Part shown: positions 10,958 to 24,700 of the stretch, piece after piece
How the letters are laid out: every line of letters begins with the position of its first letter
Numbering within the stretch: position 1 is the stretch's first letter
DNA from: Escallonia rubra
Taxonomy: Eukaryota; Streptophyta; Magnoliopsida; Escalloniales; Escalloniaceae
Assembly: GCA_033065855.1 (NCBI GenBank)
Contig: JAVXUO010000146.1
Location: 62,001 to 126,000 of the forward strand
Length of the DNA: 64,000 nt
Direction: 5' to 3'
The notes under the pieces: model-generated
What the model was told of the DNA's origin: nothing
Database searches by the model: none
What the model saw: only the letters and a program-made list of their open reading frames with translations
Position numbers and translations under genes: made by a program

Positions 10958-11870
10958 AAAATGGACAACGCTTTAATTTATTTATTCTAACTTTTACTCT
11001 GTGTTTATGTGCCCATAGTACTGAACATCTAATAGTTTTGTTCATTCTCATTCTTCATTTTTTTTCTTAAATCCCTTGGGGATGGGGGGTTGAGGAGCTC
11101 GACGAACTGATATATTAGATTGGACTCCTTTGCAAGTAATACAAGAACACGATATTTGTCGTCGACTCGATTACGTAATTTTGATTTTATGCAAAAATGT
11201 GGAAAATTATTTGAAAGTGGACTTTTGGGGTATATATTGGGAGTCTTAAATTGTTGTAACATAGTGGTTCCTCCTTTTTCCATTATATGTTTGTGTGCCT
11301 ACCTGGATGATCTTGTATAGGGTGACACCCCCCCCCCCCCCCCCACCCAAAACACAACCTTCATTATATTTGTCGTTAATACTTACTTATATTGTTTTCA
11401 TGCCTTCCAATGATAACATTAAAATAAGAAAGTTGAAATATCCTAATGTATGCTATGAAGAATTGATAAATTCACTTCAAATTTAAAATTATCTCGCTCC
11501 ACTTTTGTCAGTAAAGTTGAAATTTTGTTATTAAAAATATCACTAAAAGTTATTTAGAGCTTGAGAGAGTTTAAGTAAATTTTTAACATGAATATGGACG
11601 TGATACTAGGACGAATGCACAAAGAAAAACAAGTCTTCGTTTACATACCACGGTATTAGAGTCTAAAAATGATTTAAGTTTATTAAATGTTACTCCTTTT
11701 ATCAAGTGCGGTCATAGTAGATCTATTCATTATACAAACGATTACATGCTACTTTTTGCTCCCACGCCGTGACAATCAGAATTCACCATAGCTTATAGTT
11801 GAAAGTTGATTTGTCCTATAGTTCGAGTATTAGATAAACATCAAGGATAAGGGTCGTGATCCCTTTCTCC
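10958..11870. other. AT-rich spacer with a C17 run; no gene
   Basis: Short open frames only, none recognisable. A C17 homopolymer is at 11328-11344. Confidence 0.5.
11328..11344 (+). repeat. C17 homopolymer
   Basis: Seventeen consecutive C between GGTGACA and ACCCAAAAC. Third in length among the G/C runs in this intergenic stretch. Confidence 0.9.
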
Positions 11871-12128
11871 AGCTGGCAACTTAAATAAGTTGTCAGCGCG
11901 ATCTGACCGTCCATCTACAAGAATCTAACTTTATAAAAAAAAACTCACCATCCGCTAGATAATATAGCGGACATTAATTTTGATCAAAATGCCTCGAAGG
12001 TATTTAATGAGTCGAAGGATTCGCAAGCAAATGAAGGGGGCAGTATTGTAAATTTAAAAAAAATAGATCTAACCCGTTTTTTAATGGACGATCAGATGAC
12101 GCTAATAACTTACCTTAAGTTGTATGTT
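11871..12128. mobile_element. Probable MITE with about 40-bp imperfect inverted ends
   Basis: The left end contains CAACTTAAATAAGTTGTCAG then ATCTGACCGTCCAT. The right end, read on the other strand, contains CAACTTAAGGTAAGTTATTA then CATCTGATCGTCCAT. The pairing is good but gapped. Length about 258 bp, no open frame, boundaries approximate. Confidence 0.5.
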
Positions 12129-12510
12129 CGAACAACGGATCAACTTTCTTAAATAAAAAAAGTAATACTACTATTAATGTGACTTATGAGCAAATGAATG
12201 ACCAATAAGAGATTTTAAGCGCAAGTTCCCATCCTTGTTAAGATCGTACTTTTCTCCATACGATGAGATTAGCCATGACAAGATAGCGTTACTTTGAATT
12301 GCCCTTAATAATACAACCTTGAGTTTTGTGCCGCAGAGACAGAGGGGCCTGGGGTTTTTCCAGAGCCAAAATCAGAGCTTTGTACTACTGACCCACGCAT
12401 AAGAAGGTACTGCAGTGCAGCCGACAATCTTGTTTTACCCAAAACGAAGCGACTGCGTTGGGGGCTGAGTGGCTCTGGGGATGATAAAGTTCCAAGTTCT
12501 CAATATAAAT

Positions 12511-12545
<35 letters not shown>

Positions 12546-14433
12546 AGACAGATTTAAAGCAGTGTTTGTCAAATTATTTTTTTTACTTTCGTTAATATTG
12601 AATATAAACCTTAAAAACAGACTACGAGCGAATATAATGTCAGTGCTCTCATCGTGCAAGTTTTGAGGTTCAGTTTTTCCTGCTTACATTTTAATCCTCT
12701 ATTGCATGCAGGTGATGAGAAATGTTAACCATGAGATTTTTAAACTCATCCTCTAATAGTTTAAACTTTTAAAAAATTGATAACTTAATATTATTCGTTT
12801 TCTTTTCAAGTGTTTTTTTTTTCGGTCTCTTTTCTTTTTTTAGGCATAACAATGACAAAGTAACTCTGTCATCCTCCCCAAAAAGTAAATCTCATGACAT
12901 TTATCTATATATATCAAGTTACCCTTTGACACAAAATCTTGGTTTGAGTCATGTTTGGGTATGATGTGCAACATTTTTCCTATGTCCAAACGAGAGCGAG
13001 AGCGAGCGAGAGAAAGAGATAATTTTTTCTTAGTTTTTTTTAATAGAAAAATCACATAGAATATCGTTGTTTCACGATCGTGAGTATTGTTACTAGATCA
13101 CCAAAAATTATAACTATACAAACTAAGGGTCTATTTGAAATCACTAAAAATTATAATTTTAGTTTTCTGTTTCCAAAAAAAAAAATCAAAACCAAAATAA
13201 TTTTAATTTTTACTGAAGAAAAAAAACTGAAAATTTTAATGTTTTTCAAACGGTACCTTAGTTATCGGCAATTTTGACCAAATGGATACAAAGCGTTACC
13301 GTCATTGTTCTCTTTATGGAACTTTAGAGAGATTACATCTCATTCGTTAATAAACAACATAATACAAAAAGTAATTATTACGTGGTCAAGAAATGTAATA
13401 TCGCTTCTTGAAAAGCAGAATTCTCGACGCGGAGTTTACGATGAGTTCAAGATTAGAACCAACAAGGATAAGAGCACAAACTTGTTCGCAAACTTGTTCG
13501 AGTAAAATATTCTCCCAAAGGAATTTTATTTCAGTTTCCTTTCCGCTACAAAATTCAACGGACCAATTGCATGAATAAGACATGCACATAGAAATGTCAT
13601 GCTGAAAACTACAAGGTATCTCATGGTAAAGACGTGGGTCACTTTGAAGGCATAACTCCTCGAGGGCCAATCTTGCAGTAAAGGCTACGTTGGGTACCTA
13701 TTTTTAGGAGGAATCTCAACATGATTGAAGCTATTCTCTTCTAGCTTTAAGAATGTAACATTCACTCTAACTACGTGACAGGAACATCAAATTTAGAGCA
13801 CATTTACTATGCCAAAAAGTAAAATCTAAACCTTGGCTTTGTGATTAACACCATCGATAGCGCTAAATGATTTGAGCTTACCTAGAATCGTCTTCCATAG
13901 AAACAAATAATTCGACACAATATGCCATCACATCACAACTTTTACATTGCCATATCTTTCTGAACGATCGACGAGTATCATCCCACACGGAGCCAAAAGC
14001 ACAAAAGAAGATTTAACTTTTTCTTACGGACTCAGATTGTCACCGTCATCGTCGTCGCTTCAACATCAAATCTCACATCTAAACACCACCGGCAATCACG
14101 AGAGAAGTTTTCTTTTACCCATGCATCTTTTTCAGTTGTTGAATATCATAACGAGTGTTGTTTGTCGTTACATGGACTTTATCAACCAATGGGGTCAATG
14201 ATTTGTCGCTACTGATAACCCACCATTTTATATCGCTACAAACTTCCGTACTTTTGTCATTAAAACTCATTTAGGGACACACATCAGTATCAAAAAGACT
14301 CCGGAGACATATAACCCTCTTCCTTATACTCACTGTCATCATCAAACATTTAACGCTGCCACGGACCACCCCAAAAAAGCTTCATAAATGCCTCGAAACA
14401 TAGTTTTAGTGACACATTACATGGTTGTTATGA
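12129..14433. other. Spacer with a G30 run; no gene
   Basis: AT-rich sequence with scattered open frames of no recognisable family. A 30-base G run is at 12515-12544. A GAGC/GAGA-rich patch lies near 12988-13018. Confidence 0.5.
12515..12544 (+). repeat. G30 homopolymer
   Basis: Thirty consecutive G within otherwise AT-rich DNA, the longest homopolymer in the window. It may be a real replication-slippage product or an assembly or base-calling artefact. Confidence 0.85.
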
Positions 14434-14459
14434 GGTTTTTTTTTTTTTTTTTTTTTTTT
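14434..14459 (+). repeat. Poly-T tract of about 26 bases
   Basis: A T run followed by GGGTAGGG. It could be the tail of a minus-strand retroposon, but no target duplication or element body is evident around it. Confidence 0.7.
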
Positions 14460-17400
14460 GGGTAGGGCAGAAAGGAATTAAGAATGGTGAGACTTTTATA
14501 AGTAAAAACAAAAATACAATCCTTCAATTTCCAGCAATCTGCAAAAGTTGTAGAGATTTCCAAAGTTTTCAGCTTTAGGTCGTTTCATAGATGGGACCTT
14601 TTACATAACGCCAAAGGAAATAGTGAGATTTTACAGTAGGACCCCTGCCAACCATCCGATCTTATCTACGTCCAGGATCTACTGTGAAACCATGTGGCTC
14701 AAATTGCCTGCATGCACCGACTACATTAGACATGGAGATGAAATTTTAAATCCAATGCATTTCCTCTATCCCCAAATTACTATATTCTATTTTTTGGTAT
14801 ATTTCATGTTTTTAAAATGTGAAGAAAATAATTTATGAAAGATTTGGAGATAAACTACTTTTTGGGTACCGTTTTCGGGATTATAAAAATTTGTAATTTT
14901 TTCATTACGTACCATTTTAAAAAACGTGGAAAGCACGTACACTATTTTCAAATACAGACGAATATGATTTGAATTTCGTGTTTCTTAGAAGAAATTTGTT
15001 ATCGAATAAGGAAACTGAGATTTGGAGAAAATAGCAACAAAAACCAAACGGGTCGTAAGCAATTTTTACTATCAAGTGGTTAGCAGTGTAGAGTCAGTTT
15101 GCCCCGGGTTTGAAAGTCTTAAAGCATCTTTATAAAAATAAAAGGAGTTGTTTGACGCATTTAACGATTTTTCTGCGTTTTTTAAAGTTTAGAATGTATT
15201 TTTTTGCTCGAATGCAGGTTTCTGCCTCGATAATTTTTCACAAATATATACACAACTTTACTAGACTCAATGACATTAAATTAAAACGTTGCTTTTTCCA
15301 TGGTAAAATCTATCATTTCACATACTCTCATCACCAAAAATATAAATTTTACGAAGAGCCTCTGTTTTCAAACTCTATACGTTGTACCATGCCCTCATTT
15401 GTTATTAACTATATATGTTAGTAACAAATTTTTAATATGCTAGCAATGAATAAAAGTAAGATGAAAAAAAAATTGCTGTCACCTGAGTTGAAAGAATCTT
15501 CCTCCTACCTCCCATATAGACAATTAATAGTTACTAAATATTTTTAGTTTAGTGACGCAAAAAAAATACTGTTAAAAATTATCGCTAAAAATATTAATAA
15601 AAAAGTTATTAATTATCGTTACATATGAATTTGGAGAAAGATTCGTACGATCGATTCGGATACTAACGCACTATCATAGGAAGAAGACAAAGTGGATATC
15701 AAGAAGGCCAAGGTGAACATAGTAGTTAGCAAAGAGGGGGGTAGAAGTCAAAGGGGAGCAGTGAAAGCTGTCACGTTACTCCAAAATTTTTCTTTTATCC
15801 AAACTTTTGTTTGGTGATTCCAAATCCCGGGGATTCCAAATTCCTGGAAATATTTTAAGTTTTAACCAGATATGGCATCTGGTGGTGAGTCAGTCAGTCA
15901 GTAACCCTACACGCAGGCTGCAGACACGAACCACGGGTCACGACTCTGGTTTCTATGTTTGGTCTGGTTGGCTAAAGATTGTGTTTTGCCAATTCCTACT
16001 TGCAACTTCAACAAAAGAAAAGAAAAATAAGAGAGGATTGTACTTTTCAACATTTGTCTATATTGTGTTCTGAATAGTGGATTTTCAGCTTATGAAATTA
16101 GATTTCAGATTAAATTTTAATTAGTAGATCTTCTATCTATTCTGCTCTTGGCTACCCAGCATTTACCGTGGGCACGATAATTGTCACAGAGGGGAGGGGA
16201 TTTACATCCGTATGCATCACTTAGACATGAGTTTTTATTCGTTGTAACATTATATTTTTTAGACTCTCGATTAGATAAGATAGTGGTTAGATGTCCTTTC
16301 ATCTTTTTAATTAAGTGTCTATTCAATGGTTAGAAATGAATTAAGAAGATCACATCCATACGCTCCGAGAAAAAAATCTAGACACTTAACGATGATCATA
16401 TTCGCATGAGAGGGTACTATAGACTTCTTGGTGGTTAAGTCCGAGCATGCCACCCATCTCCGATTTTGGAAATTTCCCGATGGTTTGACCGAAGTTATTT
16501 TCATGTTCCTTTTTTTTCTCCTAAAAGGAATAGAGAAATTCAAAAGTGTTTTTGGATAGATGATACGAGAGCGTCTATGTTCAGACTGTTTACGTTTTTT
16601 TACGCTCTTATTTTGTCATTTAAAATTACATTAACGATTAAATATATTGGAACTTACTCAAAGATTGGAACGACCTTTGACCCTACGGAGACTCGGAGTC
16701 AAACAACTGGGTTTTTAATTTTAAAGCCATGACCTGCCCACCTGCGCCATTCTCTCAAACTTTCAAACATGGCGGCTGCACACCATGGATAAGCTCCATT
16801 CCCGTGCAAATATTTGGCTTCATGTCTCTGTGTAAATTGGATAGAGATTATGTGAGCTAATTCTTTTTGGAGTACATGGTTGTGTTTAATATAAATTGGA
16901 GGTATTCGAGTATATTAGCATTATCCTACCCAGTATGGTTACAACTATATGAATAGGTCACCAATAATTCCTATACATCTTGAGACAATTCAAAGGGCTG
17001 AAAATTTTTGAACAGGATTCACAAATGGAGGACCTAAGCTGCAAAGGGTAGATTTTGTTAACATTTTTCCCAGTAAGAACATATGATCTAGAGCAATTGT
17101 AATAAAACTAGATAATGTGCTCGTTATTTTTCTTAGGTCGTACATGAAAGTGTAATGGTCAACGAGTATAAAATAACTCCAAGGTGTAGGTGAAGTGACA
17201 AAGGTCGTTGAAGAATAATTTTGAGTTTTCGAACTCAAATCTCTATACTAACGAACCATATAAATTATAATTCTGATTATTTCAACAACAAAAAAAGAGT
17301 AAGAAAATATGGCGAGTCTGTCGGTCTTTGCGTTGGTTATTCACGCGTGAAAGCACCTTGTTCAAAATTGATTAATAGTGAAGAGAGAAATTCACTCTAG

Positions 17401-17901
17401 AAGTCTTGGTCCATATTTTTCCAAGAGGCAGTTTTGATTCTAGTCCCGTCATAGCTCTTTGAAATTAGTCTTGCCTAAGTTGAAATTAGTGTACTCCAAT
17501 GGTCCCGACTCCCTGTCATTTTGTGACGGTTAGATGTATTGTGTGATAATTTATGTCTCTTTTAACCGCTCTTCTTATCGCATCATTCTTCTGATTCAGC
17601 TATCTTAAATCATTTGAATTAGTAATCCGAGACCATACAATATTTACTCCTTACTCAAGCAGTGAAAGTATACACTTTTGTGTTTGAGGTGTTTTGAGTT
17701 GGGAAGCCGTTGTCTAGCTCATATACAAAGTGGGAGAGGTTCGAGTTTTTATTTCCGAATTTGTCAAAATAACATAATACTAAAAAGAAAAAACTAATTC
17801 AGTTCCTTGTCTCTCGTCTCTTTGCAAAATTATGTAAGACAAAAAACAAAAATGTCACCATAAAGTAAGGAGAAAAATGAAAAGGCAAATCACAAGATAC
17901 A
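14460..17901. other. AT-rich spacer with one MITE relic; no gene
   Basis: At 15475-15645 lies a relic of the family seen at 10720-10957: AGTTGAAAGAATCTTCC and GACAATTAATAG at the left, and a mirrored TTAATTATCG...GAAAGATTCG at the right. A weak tRNA-like promoter pair (TGGTTAGCAGTG and GGGTTTGAAAGTC) is at about 15078-15117. Nothing else is recognised. Confidence 0.4.
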
Positions 17902-17918
17902 ATGATCTGGTGCCCCTT

Positions 17919-18181
17919 TCAGATACATGGAATTTGCCCAACAAACTCACCCATACCATTGCTGCCACACAGGAAGTTCAGGTCATCCATCACTTGGTTA
18001 GTAACCAGTCCCATCAAGTCATTAGCCATGCTAATCCTTCTAATTATTTCTACTAATTTGAATGCAGTGCTCTTTGTCTCACAGCTTGAAAAAGGCAGCA
18101 AACCCAATCCTCTGCTTAATTCGGTTTTCACCCTGCCTCCAATTATTGTTAACTTTTCTCTGAGGGTTCCTCTGGAGGAGC
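17919..18181 (-). other. Unidentified open segment, possibly a gene fragment
   Basis: Reading the minus strand, about 80 codons stay open from roughly 18181 to a stop at 17919, including KLVEIIRRISMANDL and NQVMDDLNFLCGSNG. The composition resembles a soluble helical protein more than random AT-rich sequence. There is no suitable initiator ATG (the obvious first codon is GTG), and I see no paired exon. I do not recognise the family. It could be a decayed gene copy or chance. Confidence 0.25.
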
Positions 18182-18201
18182 TGGATGTTAAAAACCCTTA
18201 A

Positions 18202-19753
18202 TTTGTGCAGTATTATAAATGATTTGTATGCATTAGTATCATATTATTATGATATTCCGAATATAAGTGGCAATTCTTAGCGTAACACTTGTCATGATAA
18301 AATATAATTAGCGTTTTTCGGTTTGGACATATAATTCAAGTTAATTTTTATTATCTCTTAATCTGATAAGTATTACTTACCAAGGTCCTCAAGATAATCT
18401 CCTCGTGAGGAGAAGGTAGTCTCTTTCTTCGGTATAAATATGCACATTAGATTTAAGGGTAAGGTACGTTTTCGCACCAAACATATAATTATCTTGACTT
18501 CTCCTTTCCCTGATACTGACTTACTCATCGGAATTTTTTTTTTATCGGATCTACATATAGCAAGTCGTTGTTTGTGCTGCGCGGTCTCCCCTCCCCCACC
18601 ACCCCCTTTCCCCGATTTTGTCGCAACAGTATACATAGTAGAATTAACTTATTTGTCATTATCATTTGTTGAGTGAGCTTTTTATAACTAACCCGCATAA
18701 GGTATAGGGTAAAAATTGGCTTATAATAAAAACATGAGGCGTGTCAGCAACGGGCGATGATCTAATAAAAACGTGACGCGTGTCAGCAATGAGTTGACAA
18801 TGGTTAACGGCAGTCAATGCTCAAAAAGTATGTATAAGAACCTTTTGAATTTGCTCTAGACCACTTTTCTAATTCGACCTCCCCCATTACAAGAATGATT
18901 GTCAGTCTTTAAACAGATTCAGGATTTACTTGTAATCTAATACAAACTCCTTGTCTCGCTACAAGAATGACTTTCTAGACAATTCTAATTCAGACGCACT
19001 AATCTCCTCTACAGGCTCTACATAAGTTACAATACCACGTATTCACTCACATCGTAATATACACGCACCTTTTACTTCTCAAAATATCCTCTTTGACGCA
19101 AGCATTGAAACACGCTCGCATGAAATCACCTCCTACTTTATCAATGTTACTCTCTCAGTAAAAACCCTGTAACTTTTACATTATCAATGTCACTCCCTCA
19201 TGTCACCTTTGCTCGTAATTTGCAGGTGCCATAACAAATTCTTTTGGCCCGTACCTTACTGATTTCGCAAGAAATCCAAATGTCCAAAAACAATTACAAC
19301 TCGGTGCCAATAACTAAAACAAATGGCCCCCATATCATTTACATTTTGCTTCGCGTTGGGTCTGCAGTAAGTCTTGCATTAAAGGTTGTACCTAATAACA
19401 TGCTCTCTATTGAATTTTAAGGAAAAAGATCAATCAATATGGGTCGAGTGTAGCTACTTCTTTAAAGGGAGTTAAAGGATGTGCATAATTACATCAGGTG
19501 AAACCATCAAACAATTGACCTACCTTGCACTAAATTTTGTTACAAACTGCAGGATAGATGACCTTGCATTGAAAACCCACCTTAATGTTTGCATCCATTC
19601 AGTATAACGTTTGATCGATGTAATGAAAAACATTCAGAAGTGGCCCAGCAGCCTTTGGAAATGGTTGTCTATGATTTCACTTCTGTAGTAAGGGACCAGA
19701 GGAGAGATGGTCATGGTCTAGGTAAAGTCATCTCCACCATTTGTCATTATGTG
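18202..19753. other. Spacer without recognised gene
   Basis: AT-rich with random open frames. A short direct repeat (AATAAAAACrTGAsGCGTGT) occurs near 18726 and 18764. Confidence 0.45.
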
Positions 19754-20451
19754 GTCTTACTTGTGACGGGTAAACACGGCTCGGTTTAGTTCGTTTCGGA
19801 GTTCAAAACGAAAACTAAAAAGTTTTTTATTGGTTCAAATTTCTTGAACCATACTGAATCAAGTACCACCAGTTTAGACAATTCATTTAGTCGATTTGAG
19901 CAGTTCGGTAATGGTCTACTTTGACCTTTTTACGCATATTTATTCTTTTGCACCCCTGTTATTCGACCCAAATATAATTAAATTTAAAGTTATAATTTAT
20001 CTAAATTGCACATTATTTGACTAAATTAAGTATCAAATTCTACATTTCATTATTAGAGTGTTAATACAAGATAAATCTATTATTCTAGATATAAATTATA
20101 ATAAAAATTCAAGTATGCATATGTCGTTGATGTAACGAAAAAAATGAGCAAATATATTTGAAAAATTAGTCATTGGACTTTCAAGATCTATTTATTTGAC
20201 TTTACTTAGCACCCCATATATATATGAAAATAATCAATAAATATCGCCCAAAATAGACTAACGTTTGATACGTCGGTTCGATTTGTTTTGTAATCGGTTA
20301 AAAAAAATTGATTTGTAAACCGAACAACACAGAGCCGAGGCCCCTTTAAAAAATGTGAAGCCAAACAGTTAAATTTTTGGACGATTCGGTTTGATTGGTT
20401 TAAACGGTTCGGATCGATTTGAACAGTTTGATACTTACTCCTAGTCCTACT
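19754..20451 (+). mobile_element. Non-autonomous hAT-type element, copy A
   Basis: Element about 19762-20443 (682 bp), flanked by an 8-bp direct repeat with one difference (GTCTTACT at 19754-19761, GTCCTACT at 20444-20451). The subterminal regions are rich in CGGTTCGG and GATTTGAAC motifs. The internal block (ATTCGACCCAAATATAATTA, then TTAAAGTTATAATTTATCTA) is shared with copy C and, inverted, with copy B. There is no transposase frame. The left end is diverged. Confidence 0.65.
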
Positions 20452-21323
20452 ATTTAAAGGCATCATGCCGCTATAGCATACGTTTTCCCAATATCATCAC
20501 TGCCACATAACTTGATAATTAAATTTAAAGACTAAGATAGATTTGGACTACGCAACAACTACAAGTCACACTATTATGCGATTTTCTTTATCCATACAAT
20601 CTAACTCCCCGTTTAGTGATGGAAAAATCTTCAATAAAGCTCATCCAACTACAAGTTATAAAAAAAACCGTTAAGAATTTTTAGCGACATTTTTTTACGC
20701 TCCGAGATAAGTTAGGTAACCATGCACGAGGACTTAGGATAGAATGATTTGGTAGAATACTAATGGTATGTCAGCCCGCGTGGCACCCGGGCGCTCAAGT
20801 AGGGGTAAAAATCCTACTTGTCTTGCTGTCTGTTTGTTGGAGGATAACAAGACAAAAGTAACAGTGGTAATTACCTTGTTCGGTAAAAAGGTTGAGTGAT
20901 CATTATTAATTGGTCAAATCTTTTCACCAAGGTTGTAGTTTATGGCATAACAATGTGACATCGTCATGACAAAGTCTTGGGAAAGGTGGGACAAGTCAAA
21001 GTTTGGCAATGCTTGGTACCTAAAAAGCGATGCATTTTTATTAGCCCGTCGAGCTAAAAAATTGACACGTAGAGATATTTCCGTTAAAAGTCATTTTAAT
21101 TTTAGGTCGATTAAATTTTTATAACAGAATAAATAGAGAAGGGGAGCGTTAAACAACGATGGTGAAATCTTGTGAAGCTCTTTTTCTCGTGTTGTCTTAT
21201 GTCCGGTCATAGTCTTTCAAAACTATTTATAGCGAGCAATATTTGGTGAACTGCGGTTGAGTTTAAATTTAAATGCAAAATTTCTTTGGTCTCAAATCTT
21301 GAATCCCAAATAATGTGACAGTA
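20452..21323. other. Spacer without recognised gene
   Basis: AT-rich sequence between two non-autonomous elements. No coherent open frame, repeat or RNA gene seen. Confidence 0.45.
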
Positions 21324-21750
21324 GGCTCTGTTTGACAAAAAATTGTTTTTTTTTTTTTTGTATTCAGTTTTTTAATTTAAAAAAATTAAAGAATAGCTTA
21401 AATTATTATTTTTTTACAAAAACAAGTTGATGTTTGATAACCCAATTTTATTTTGAATTTTTTTTAGATGTTTGATAACCCAGTTTTTTTTTTGAGTTTT
21501 TTTTTGTGGTGGTTTCAGTGGCGGTGGTGGCGCGTAGCGGTGATCGACTGTGGTGGTGGCCGGCGGTGGAAGGGTGGTGGTGGTGGTCTAAAAAAAAACC
21601 AGTTTTTGGAGTTTTTTTTTTTTACTCTTCAGTTTAAAAACTGATTTTTTAAATTGGGGAAGGAAAAAAAAAATTGGTTACCAAACGCGTTTTTTTGCCA
21701 TTTTCAAAAATGAAAAAAAAATTTGAAACAAATGAGCGTCAAACATGGCC
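21324..21750 (+). mobile_element. Non-autonomous element with GGT-rich core, copy 1
   Basis: About 427 bp. The ends are inverted relatives: GGCTCTGTTTGAC at left, and GGCCATGTTTGAC when the right end is read on the opposite strand. Poly-T and poly-A arms flank a GC-rich core of GGTGGT repeats. Motifs such as TGTTTGATAACCC and GGTCTAAAAAAAAACCAG recur, inverted, in the copy at 51136-51594. No target duplication could be read. Confidence 0.6.
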
Positions 21751-24700
21751 TTTGAGTCAAATAGTTAAAAGAACGGGATTCACTGCTTTTATAAGCATAA
21801 AGGAGAACGTGTCATGTTATTTTATAGTCAAAACTTTAGATATGATTAAAACCGAATAGCACTAGTCTTTATTAATTAGGTGAAATCATGTTGGCCTAAT
21901 TTATTGGGCGCTCCAGAGAGTTTTGACTAATAGCAGTCTACTCACTGACTCCCTAATGCAAACTCTTTCCCAAAGAAAATCCATATTATCACTACTTCTT
22001 TATGCTTTTCTACCCAAAAAAATGACCACCTCTTTTAACCTCTCATTATGGAAAGAGCCACATAACATATGTATATGCTTTAATATTTGCCCTAAGTGGT
22101 AAAAATTGACACGAATTCTCTGCAGTAACCATGGATAAAATAGAGGTACTGTGTCATAATCTCAACCATTCGAATTAGTCTTAAAAAATCTGACGCACCA
22201 CCTTTTGCCACGTCACCAAACTCTCTCTCTCTCTCTCTCTCTCCACAAACTCGATCAATAGAGAGGTGGGGTTCGGCAGAAGAAGAGGAGGTAGCGGCAG
22301 GGGTGTCCACCGTCCGCCGACAACATCTCGGGATAGCAAATAAGATGCCCGCACCTGATTTCGTGACGCTACAAAAGGTGGTACGTTGAATCCGCAGGAT
22401 TTATTTGGACGACTGCACATCGTATCAAAATGAAAAACAACAAGGAAATGGAGAAGAAGAAGAGAAAAAAGAACAGTCCCAGGGCAACTCTCTCACCGGT
22501 CACTATCACCTTCTATGTTGATACATGCACCATCAGTGATTGGAAAAGCTTTAGAACCCTAGTTCCAATCTAAAGCACATGGATAGAAATCCTCAGGCTA
22601 CCCACGAGCCCATGTTTCCAGTGGATTTGTACTAAGTAATGGGCATGATTTCTAGAGTAGATATGCTACTCATGTTGCATGTTAGAAGAATCAAGAATGT
22701 AGTTGTTTCTCCTTTCTTAAGGACAGAATTTGATGGTTGAACTTGAGGCTGCAGATTTTAAAGAATGGAGTCCTTCTCTCTAGCCCGCCTAATGCTCTAT
22801 TACTCTATCAAGAAGCTCCTCCGAACTAAGGGCAAATTACGCAACGCATTATAGTAGGACATTACGCCAACGACAGTTTTGTGATTTTGGAAAAGTACAA
22901 CAATGATGCACGATATACAATACTTTGATGAGCAGTGATAAGTTCTGTGAAGAGTTCACGAGATCGGAATCATGTGCTTTTCAGTGCTTCTTATTGCAAC
23001 TGAAAAGCGTGTGTGAATATTTTTTTTGTGATAGTTGTCTCTGTAAAAGTTGGCAATAACAATCTCTTTGCCGCTAAAGCTGTTTCACCATTTCGAACGA
23101 AAAGTCACTAAAAATTATTGGCCAAAGCAACTGCAGAATGAAATAACAAGAACATGGTTAGATGGTTATGTTTTGCAAGCAAAATAATGATTATCACGAT
23201 TATGATTAGATTTGAACTAGGAACCTTGAACGTTGCTAGCTGCAAAGCAGATTCGAGGCTGTAACCTCTTTGACCCCAACAACAACCCAAAATATTCCCC
23301 CCAAAAAAAAATTTATTTTTTCGAGAAGGATATTTTATTGGCACTTCTAATTGACAAATAACACTTTTTATAAAGTTAATTTATTCATGTAAATATGTAA
23401 CTTATAATCATCCAATTGATACAAATTCTCTAATATTTATTTGAAGACGATTGCCAAAAATTTAAAGAACTAATTAATTATAGAGTAAACAAAGTTGTTT
23501 TGAGTCTACTTGATGTTAGCAGTGGTCCTGCCAAAAAGGACCAATTAATCACCTTCCTAATTCAATGATGATCTAGTCTTTAACATGTTAAACAACCCCT
23601 AAACAAACTTAGGACTGCTCATCAACTCTTGAAGATTGGGAGCAGAGTAGGTGGAATTCACAAGAGAGATCTCTAGGACCCAGTTATCAACTTTTTTGCA
23701 AACTTTGAGGCAGGAGCACACCCTCTTTGATTAAAAATACAAGAGAGATGCACACAAAAGTCACAAAAAAAGGGGATGGTGGCACCAACCCATTTGAGCT
23801 TGTTCCTCACCACATTTCATAATTGTCATCTTATGATTCAACCCCCCATCTATCTCTCTCTCTCCCATGCTATGCTATTGCCTCCAACTTTGCTCACCCC
23901 TTTTAGTGAAGAAAGGACATGCCTTCAACTGTTGTGGGAAATTCTTCTTTCTCTCCAACTTGGTGTCTTGCTTTCTCTTCTTTTATTAAGAACCCCCTTT
24001 CTTTTTTCCCTTTGTGAATGATTAGTGGTGGTAGACTTGAGATCACAAAAAGGGCTTTTCTTTTCATTTCTTTGTCAAGTTTAACTATGTTTTCAGGGCA
24101 CATGTATTATCAACATGTAACAGCCTGTTCACAACTATGCCTTGTGAGAAATTCTACCAGCTACTGTCTCTAACCTTTTGGGGGATGGGGGTGAGGGTTG
24201 GCTTCTTTAATCCACACTTCTGAAAAAAATCTACTTCATGAAGCCAACCAGAATTAGGTCCAGTTGACGACGCGGGGATCTCTCTCAGTCAACGGTCCTA
24301 AATAATCTTGATCAGCATTCCAATACCATGTAATATCTGCTCTGTAAGACGTCAATCATATTGATAAGTTAAATGGTCTCATTCACCTTATAGATTTCCA
24401 ACAAACTGGAAACCATGTTATTTTTTGACTCCCTTCAAAACATGTGTCACCATAATAATGCTGTTAACTCCATGTTTTCCTAATCATCTTAAAGTTTGAG
24501 ATGAATACAAGACTACAAAGAGAGTCCACATGAATCTAAGTTACTCTTCAAGAAAAGGGATGATGTCTTCCAAATCAATGAATCATGTCTCAAGGCTGAT
24601 GATTCGGGTGCAAATGCCAAGTAATGATTTCTCTATGTTTGTTGAGAAAGATAGCATATGGAGCATAACAGTAAGTAAAAACAAGAAAGGAGAAGAAAAC

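Noticed and set aside
12435..12666. Poly-glycine or poly-proline frames on either strand
   Set aside because: Artefacts of the G30 homopolymer.
15078..15117. tRNA gene or SINE head (TGGTTAGCAGTG, GGGTTTGAAAGTC)
   Set aside because: No cloverleaf can be completed, and the B-box match is weak; at best a decayed relic.
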